Source of the DNA: Plectosphaerella cucumerina
Taxonomy: Eukaryota > Ascomycota > Sordariomycetes > Glomerellales > Plectosphaerellaceae
Reading direction: 5' to 3'
NCBI GenBank assembly: GCA_020746995.1
Contig: JAGPXD010000002.1
Coordinates: 7,254,001 to 7,318,000 of the forward strand
DNA: 64,000 bases
The notes under the pieces: generated by a model
Databases searched by the model: none
Seen by the model: the letters and a program-made list of their open reading frames with translations, nothing else
Told to the model about the DNA's origin: nothing
Made by a program: the position numbers and the translations under genes
In this document: piece after piece, positions 58,846 through 64,000 of the stretch
Layout of the letters: every line of letters starts with the position of its first letter
How positions within the stretch are numbered: the stretch's first letter is position 1

Positions 58846-60708
58846 TTACTTTCCCTCCAAGTCCCCCACAAACGCCAGCCGATCTCTCTTATCATCCACC
58901 ACGCGGGAATACTCCAGGAGCAGCCGCCACATGTACAGCCTCATGTCCTCGCGACGCAGCACCGTCTCGGCCCACGCCTTGCCCTCCTCCGCAATGCGGC
59001 GAGCCTCATCGTCGTGCCCCCGGAGGAAGTAGTCCATGACGCCATAGATATCCATGTACGAGTTGTCAAAGGGCGCGAAGTGGATCCAGGGGAAGAGGCG
59101 GGTGTCGTGCCACTCGGCGTAGATGGTCGACTTGAGAACCATACTGGTGGAGAGGAGAAAGGCGCGGTAGCGGCCGCTGAAAGTCTGGCCATCGACGTCG
59201 GGAAGGTACTTGTACGAGTACTGCTCCTTCATGGGCAGCTCGTCGGCGACAGAGAAGTCGGGTCTCGCCCAGTGGCAGTTCTTGAGGCGGCGGTGGCCAT
59301 GCCACCAGTGGTCCTCCCAGTCCGGGGGATCGCAGAGGATGTCGGTGAAGCCGACGTTGGACCATGTCGACACCCACTCGCCGAGCTTGCCCTGCTTCTG
59401 AACGGCCAGGTTGTACTTTTCCTGCAGCGGCAGCTCGAACGTCTTGGCGGAGCTGCCGGCCTCGACGGAGGCGACGGTGGTGGCGTTGAGCATCTGCATA
59501 AAGCGGAAGCGGTGAATGTGCCACCAGTTGTGCGGCTTGTTGCGTGCACCAGACGAGGAACCGCGCCAGACCATACGGTCCTTCTTGCGGGCCCATTCGC
59601 TGCCGCGCGAGCGACCACCGCTGTACTGGATGCGCTCGTCGTCGAGATACACGGCGCCGGGGATCAGCATCTCGTTGTTGGTCGTCAGCTTGCACTCGCC
59701 AAACATGGGCAGGTACTCCGTCGTGACGGCCATGCTGACGGGCTCTGTGAAGGTGCCGTGCATAGAGCGCAGGTGCGGCTGCTGGCACACATCCTGAGAG
59801 GCGGTGAAGTTCTGGACGTAGCCCCGGTGCATGTATGGCATGAGCTGATGGGGAAAGCTGGCCGGCTCGGTCAAGTCCTCCATGGCTGTTGTGTTGCGCG
59901 ACGGGCTGTCCGGCGGACACGCGGGAGCGACAAAGTTCCACATCTTGGTGACCTGGTCGCGGATCCAATTGGGCTCGTATCGCTCAGCGCCCTCGACGTC
60001 CTGCACCCCGCTGTACTGGGAGATGGCTTCGCTCGCGGGGAAGATGGACCGCTTCTTGATTTCCTCCGCGACGTATTCATTGACTTTCTCCCATGGCGCC
60101 ATGATGCGCGACTCGTCGAGCACGTTGACGGCCATGTCGAGATCGGGGAGGTGTGGCATGATCTCCTTGACGAGCTGCGCCCACTGCCGAACCCTGTATG
60201 GCGGTTCCTCCTCTTCAGTATCGGTCATCACCTTGCCATCGCGGACGCGAATGACAAAGGGCTGCTTGTGCGTCTTGCGGCGCATCTCGGCAGGGTCGAG
60301 CGCCCAGAGAGGGTTGAGATCGTGATATATGCGGTCGAAGAACTCCTCGACGATGACGGCGTTGGACTTTTTCGCAGCGGCGAACCACTGATCAAAGCCG
60401 GGAGGGGGGTGTCGGCCGCGGCGCTCGCGGTATCGGGCGGCCGTCTGCTCGAGGGTCATGGTGTGTTTGGCGAGCAGCTGCTGGAACTGGGCGCGCGCAT
60501 CGCGAATCAGAGTGCTGACGGGGTGACCGTCGAGACGCGCCTCGCTGGCGCCATCGGAGTAGAAGGAGCGTTCGATGCCGGATGGGCCCAGGGCGATCGG
60601 GTTGCTTCGGTTGGAGAGGAGGATGAGAAGGCTGCCGAAGAAGAAGACGACGATGACTGCCGCGGGGAGGACGCGTCGGGGGTTGGGGAGGATCAAGAGG
60701 CGAGCCAT
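58846..60708 (-). CDS. CAP10/GT90-family glycosyltransferase
   Basis: Intronless 620-aa type II membrane protein of the CAP10 (LPS-modifying, GT90) family, which in basidiomycete yeast includes capsule xylosyltransferases; ascomycete members probably decorate glycans in the Golgi. A signal anchor lies near the N-terminus (VLPAAVIVVFFFGSLLILL). The stem has helical heptad-like stretches. Family blocks follow: KKDRMVWRGSSSGARN, WHIHRFRFMQML, EQYSYKYLPDVDGQTFSGRYRAFL, STSMVLKSTIYAEWHD, HFAPFDNSYMDIYGVMDYF and the ending LYMWRLLLEYSRV. These form the usual donor-binding region of GT90. Donor sugar cannot be read from sequence. Confidence 0.88.
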   Translation of the reverse strand: MARLLILPNPRRVLPAAVIVVFFFGSLLILLSNRSNPIALGPSGIERSFYSDGASEARLDGHPVSTLIRDARAQFQQLLAKHTMTLEQTAARYRERRGRHPPPGFDQWFAAAKKSNAVIVEEFFDRIYHDLNPLWALDPAEMRRKTHKQPFVIRVRDGKVMTDTEEEEPPYRVRQWAQLVKEIMPHLPDLDMAVNVLDESRIMAPWEKVNEYVAEEIKKRSIFPASEAISQYSGVQDVEGAERYEPNWIRDQVTKMWNFVAPACPPDSPSRNTTAMEDLTEPASFPHQLMPYMHRGYVQNFTASQDVCQQPHLRSMHGTFTEPVSMAVTTEYLPMFGECKLTTNNEMLIPGAVYLDDERIQYSGGRSRGSEWARKKDRMVWRGSSSGARNKPHNWWHIHRFRFMQMLNATTVASVEAGSSAKTFELPLQEKYNLAVQKQGKLGEWVSTWSNVGFTDILCDPPDWEDHWWHGHRRLKNCHWARPDFSVADELPMKEQYSYKYLPDVDGQTFSGRYRAFLLSTSMVLKSTIYAEWHDTRLFPWIHFAPFDNSYMDIYGVMDYFLRGHDDEARRIAEEGKAWAETVLRREDMRLYMWRLLLEYSRVVDDKRDRLAFVGDLEGK

Positions 60709-61357
60709 CGCGGCGGTCGGAGGTCAAGAGGACCGAGGCGGTTGGTTTAAGGTCATGGACTGGGCGGCTGGAGCATAGAGGCGGTAGGTGCCACGAGGCA
60801 GCATGGAGGGAGGGCGAGCTTTGGTTCGAGGGAGGTTTCGATTGAAGCGAACAAGATCCGACAAGACGGGAGCAGGAATCAAGAGAGGACCCCCAAGGAG
60901 AGCTTCCCGCAGGTCCTGCCAGCAGCCGGTGCCACGTGCTGCAACGAGGCTTGGAAGGGAGCTTCACGGTCGCATCAGTCTCGGAGATCACTCAATTGAG
61001 CTTCAATTCCTCCGGAGCTGTTCTATCAAGCCAGCATTATAGCGACTATTTCAATCTTGATGCTAAAATTCATTCGATTCCATGTGTTCTCATTTTCATT
61101 CATCTCATGGGTGGCCCGGTAGGTAGCGGTATTTCCCATCACAGCTGGGGTGGTGTCCAGTCTCAACCTGACGTCCGACCGACCACCAACCTCGTCGCTT
61201 CCGACCGGAGCTGTCTTATCGCTGAGAAACGGAAACTTCTCTTCTCGATTCCAATTAAAGCAATCTTCATTAAATATACAACTTCAAGTCGTATACGCTC
61301 GAGAAAAGGAAGCATCACCCGACGACCGTCTCTCTGGTCTTCGCTCCCGATCGCCCA
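60709..61357. other. Intergenic, about 650 bp
   Basis: Promoter of the GT90 gene and 3' flank of the GPI protein. Nothing else seen. Confidence 0.45.
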
Positions 61358-62352
61358 TTACAGCAAGGCAACAACAGCCAGAGCACCAAAGGCAGCTGCC
61401 AGGCTGGCACCAACCCGTCCAGCCCCAGCGGTCGGGAAGGGCACATCGGAGCTTGTGGGAGAAGGCGCCCAAGAACCAGTGCCGTACGGGTGCGTGGACG
61501 AAGGCTTAGGGCCACCAGTCTCGTAGATCTTGCTGGTGGTCAGGCTCTTCGAAGGATGCGACTCAGAGACTGGGCAGACGGTCGTTGAGATAGCTATGAT
61601 CTCGATGGTGACGACAGGTTCGGCAGGACAATCCGTCTTATCAGGGGGGCATGCCGTAATGGTACGGATCTGCGTCGTGTAGATGGTTGAGGTTGTGTAC
61701 TCAACAGAACTCGCGGTGTCGGAGCTTGAGGGAAGTGAAGAGGCAGGAGAGTAGGTTGAAGCATCTTCAGAGGAAATGGATGAGGCAGAGGAGTACTCCG
61801 ATGAGGTCTCCGAAGCAGGCAGTGAAAGCGAGCCGGTGGACTCAAAGAAGTCCGAAGAGGAGGGGACTGGCTCGTCACTGGAGACCTGGCTGACGACACT
61901 CGACTCTGGTGCCTCGGTGGACGAGGGAGCGGAAGGCTCATCGGTTGTGGAGGACTCGGAGTACTCCGTGGAGCTGGGTTCAGGCACAGAGGTAGAAGGC
62001 ACGACCTCGTCAGACGTAGTTGAGATGCTGTAGGTGATGCATGAACAGGCCGAGGAAACGGCGGAGATGTCTCCGTCGCAGTTGCTGAACTCGGTGGGCA
62101 CTGCCTCGGGAGCGGTGGTGGTCGCAGCGAGGAAGTCGACGCAGAACTCCTCGCCCAGCTCCTTAAAGCGAAAGTCAATGAAGTTGCGGTAGCAATTGTC
62201 GCTTTCCTGGAGTGGCAAAGTCAGCAACGATGCCCGGTCATAGGTTTGTGCAGCCAGACTAGGTAGGTACTTACGCAGTTGGGCCACTCGTTGGCCAAGA
62301 CGAGAGCAGCTTGGAGAGCTACAGCCCCGAAGGCAGAGGCGAAACCACGCAT
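61358..62352 (-). CDS. Secreted GPI-anchored Ser/Thr-rich protein with N-terminal Cys domain
   Basis: Exons 62275-62352 and 61358-62206; the 68-nt intron (62207-62274, GTAAGT...CTCCAG) is in phase 0, giving 308 aa. Exon 1 encodes a signal peptide (MRGFASAFGAVALQAALVLA) missed if the second exon is read alone. The mature N-terminal domain has Cys in NCESDNC, EEFCVDF, SNCDG and ACSCIT, a pattern of seven Cys seen in fungal wall proteins but not a clear CFEM. A long Ser/Thr/Glu/Pro stalk follows, then TACPPDKTDCP near the second Cys cluster and a hydrophobic GPI-type tail (ASLAAAFGALAVVALL). Probably anchored in wall or membrane; function unknown. Confidence 0.78.
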
Positions 62353-62987
62353 TTCTGAGTCTGGTGATTTATCAAAAGAGTGTGAATATTGGGATGAACG
62401 AGTGTGTTTGGAAGCGACCGACGAGCTTGACCACAGAGTAGAGACTTGATAAGCCCAGCTGCGCGGGGAAGGAGAGTTGCGACTTTAAAGTACTCTCCAG
62501 GGGCTTCCATCTCTTCACACCACCACATGGAACTGGAGATTTGACATCTCGGCGAGCGGGACCGAACACTTCAGCCTCAGCGCCGAGGCACCACGACGTT
62601 ACCACACTGCACTCATCCGCCCTGCAGGCGGAGCCACGGCAGCGGTTCCAACGGTCGAGGAAATGAGGGTTGATCAAGGTGGTAGCATCCACCCCTGCTG
62701 GGTGCGTACCTTGGCAGCACACTTCCAGGGGGAGGTGCATATCAAGGCCACCAAGCCAATCATGGGAAGACGTGCCAGCAACCGGAGCCGAGTGTGTGCC
62801 TGCCGATATTGCAACGGGATTTCGGAGAGACTTTCGCGGACGGGATATTACAGATCAGGTCATGGCGCTTGGCCTTTGTTGGGCAGGGTTGGCTTTGCCT
62901 GTGCTTTTGACTTAATGTCACCTCTCCTGCCGTAGATGTCAATTCTTCACGATAAGCAGACATCAACTGTCACTTCAAGTGTCGAAT

Positions 62988-63021
<34 letters not shown>

Positions 63022-63674
63022 TTTTTTGGTTGACTCGATAGTTCATCAAACGATTCGGGGCTGATCGACAGCCGGTTCTGACGATCTAATGGTTGCCGTC
63101 CCTCTTCCCTCGACGCATGACATCTATCCCAACTCATCTAGAGCAATGGATCGCTACTCAACGACTGTCTTGCGACAAGCCTCCGCCGCGGAGATTCTAC
63201 AACCTTCAAGCCAAGCATCACGACCATCAATCCAATCCGGCGGAATCCCCTCCGATGACAGCAAAATGCGGAGAAGCTCCCCCCTCTCCTCTCCCACGCG
63301 GGGTCGCCATGCAAGTGGAACCCCTCGTCGACCTGCATCATTACCCGCGCAAGCGACCGCCGGACAGCACGAGGAACCAGGATCATGGCCTGCGAGAAAC
63401 CGCGCCAGCATTTTTCAAGGTCAGGCCGCTCGGGAGAGCGGAAGCGCGGGGTGGGACGTGGACGTGGACATGCCGCTCCGCGTCGCCAGAATAGGCATTC
63501 TCGGGCATCGTTCGACCGCGCAGAGGACCACGCATGGAGGCATTTAAAATGCTTCTTGACGAGGGTGGCGCGCCCGCCGGCAAAGGGGGATGTCATTCGG
63601 TCCTTGTCGAGTCTCTCGTTCAACCGGAGTCAATCCCGCCAGTACAGGTCGATTCAGCAGCAGAAGTTTCCATC
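62353..63674. other. Intergenic, 1.3 kb, with a long T tract
   Basis: Divergent region between the GPI-protein gene (-) and the CE2-type esterase (+). It holds a T31 homopolymer at 62990-63020. Open frames to the right of it lack family motifs. Confidence 0.5.
62990..63020. repeat. T31 homopolymer
   Basis: Thirty-one consecutive T, then G and T6. The length may be uncertain in any assembly. Confidence 0.95.
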
Positions 63675-64000
63675 ATGAAGGTCCTTGACTTGGCCTTTTT
63701 CCTGTCCGTGGTTTCGGCCGCGGCGGTGCCCTCGCTTCATGAGAGGCAGGATGAACCGGTGAGTCCCTCTCCTGGCCCGATATCCCCTCACAACTGTGAT
63801 CTAACCCATTACCTCTAGACCTTCCGCTTCGTCGGCCGCGTCAACCCCGAGACCAGGGAGCTCACCTGGCCCAGCACCGGCGTCGCCTTCACCTTCGAAG
63901 GTACCTCGGCCTCCATCAACATCAACACGGTCTCCGGCACCTCGAGCGCCGACCTCATCATCGACGGCGGGGAGCCCATCCTCATCGAGAACGTCTCCGG
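63675..64000 (+). CDS. Carbohydrate esterase family 2-type enzyme, 5' part (cut by window edge)
   Basis: Secreted SGNH-type deacetylase. Exons are 63675-63758 and 63819-64000 (continuing); the 60-nt intron (63759-63818, GTGAGT...CTCTAG) is in phase 0. Signal peptide MKVLDLAFFLSVVSAAAV, then ERQDEP. The start of the N-terminal jelly roll is FRFVGRVNPETRELTWPSTGVAFTF with TSASININ, the typical opening of CE2 acetylxylan/acetylglucomannan esterases. The GDSL catalytic domain is beyond the window, so completeness and activity are unknown. Confidence 0.8.

Noticed and set aside
59014..60750. 578-codon open frame antisense to the GT90 gene
   Set aside because: No family motif; a by-product of GC-rich codon usage opposite a well-supported gene. 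The same applies to long antisense frames at 11304-12488, 26960-28267 and 52084-53364.
61358..62287. Single-exon model of the GPI protein beginning at 62287
   Set aside because: It reads intron sequence as protein and lacks a signal peptide; the spliced model from 62352 provides one.
1..64000. tRNA, rRNA, CRISPR or transposase genes
   Set aside because: No A/B box pair with a cloverleaf, no rRNA core, no regularly spaced repeat array and no transposase or reverse-transcriptase motif were found by eye.

Overview
This is nuclear DNA from a filamentous ascomycete (Pezizomycotina, most likely a plant-associated Sordariomycete). The genes are monocistronic, sit on both strands and are split by short introns of 45-84 nt with GTAAGT/GTATGT-type donors, CTAAC/CTGAC-like branch sites and CAG/TAG acceptors. 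Coding DNA is GC-rich, spacers are several hundred to about 2,900 bp, and the repertoire is fungal: Alb1, Pol12, FSH1 and Con-13 families, GH7 cellobiohydrolase, cutinase, BYS1 and ferric reductase. I rebuilt 29 genes by hand; two run off the window edges. Exon coordinates and reading-frame phases are given in each entry. All gene models are predictions from sequence alone.

Left part (1-31.7 kb): a partial FSH1-type serine hydrolase; an orphan 556-aa protein; a kinase-like protein with degenerate catalytic motifs; Alb1 and a membrane-anchored ubiquitin protease sharing a divergent promoter; a GH47 alpha-mannosidase; a maltose-type sugar porter; the splicing factor MFAP1; and Pol12, the B subunit of DNA polymerase alpha. 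Then come a second kinase-like paralogue interrupted by an in-frame TGA, a cystine-knot-like small secreted protein, a two-helix membrane protein, a GPI-anchored Ser/Thr-rich protein, a Baeyer-Villiger-type flavin monooxygenase and a 663-aa membrane protein. Core nuclear functions are mixed here with fast-evolving secreted and orphan genes.

Right part (32-64 kb): mostly secreted and surface genes. They are a Con-13-like zincin, a cyclase-fold hydrolase, a GH7 cellobiohydrolase without a binding module, a secreted penicillin-V-acylase-like Ntn hydrolase, a monocarboxylate-type MFS porter, BYS1, cutinase, a 1026-aa intronless GH127-type arabinofuranosidase carrying an inserted LamG domain of bacterial look, a 7-exon ferric reductase, a CAP10/GT90 glycosyltransferase, a GPI protein and the start of a CE2-type esterase. 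Many of these have a TATA box about 85-130 bp before the ATG, as expected of inducible genes. Together they fit plant-tissue degradation: cutin, cellulose, arabinose side chains, acetyl groups, and sugar and iron uptake. They do not form a co-regulated metabolite cluster; no PKS, NRPS, terpene synthase or pathway regulator is present.

No transposon ORF, rRNA, tRNA or CRISPR array was found. The most distinctive items are the kinase-like pair (one with a nonsense codon followed by 86 homologous codons), the LamG-in-GH127 gene that looks horizontally acquired, the knottin-patterned secreted protein, and several short tandem repeats in untranslated or intergenic DNA.
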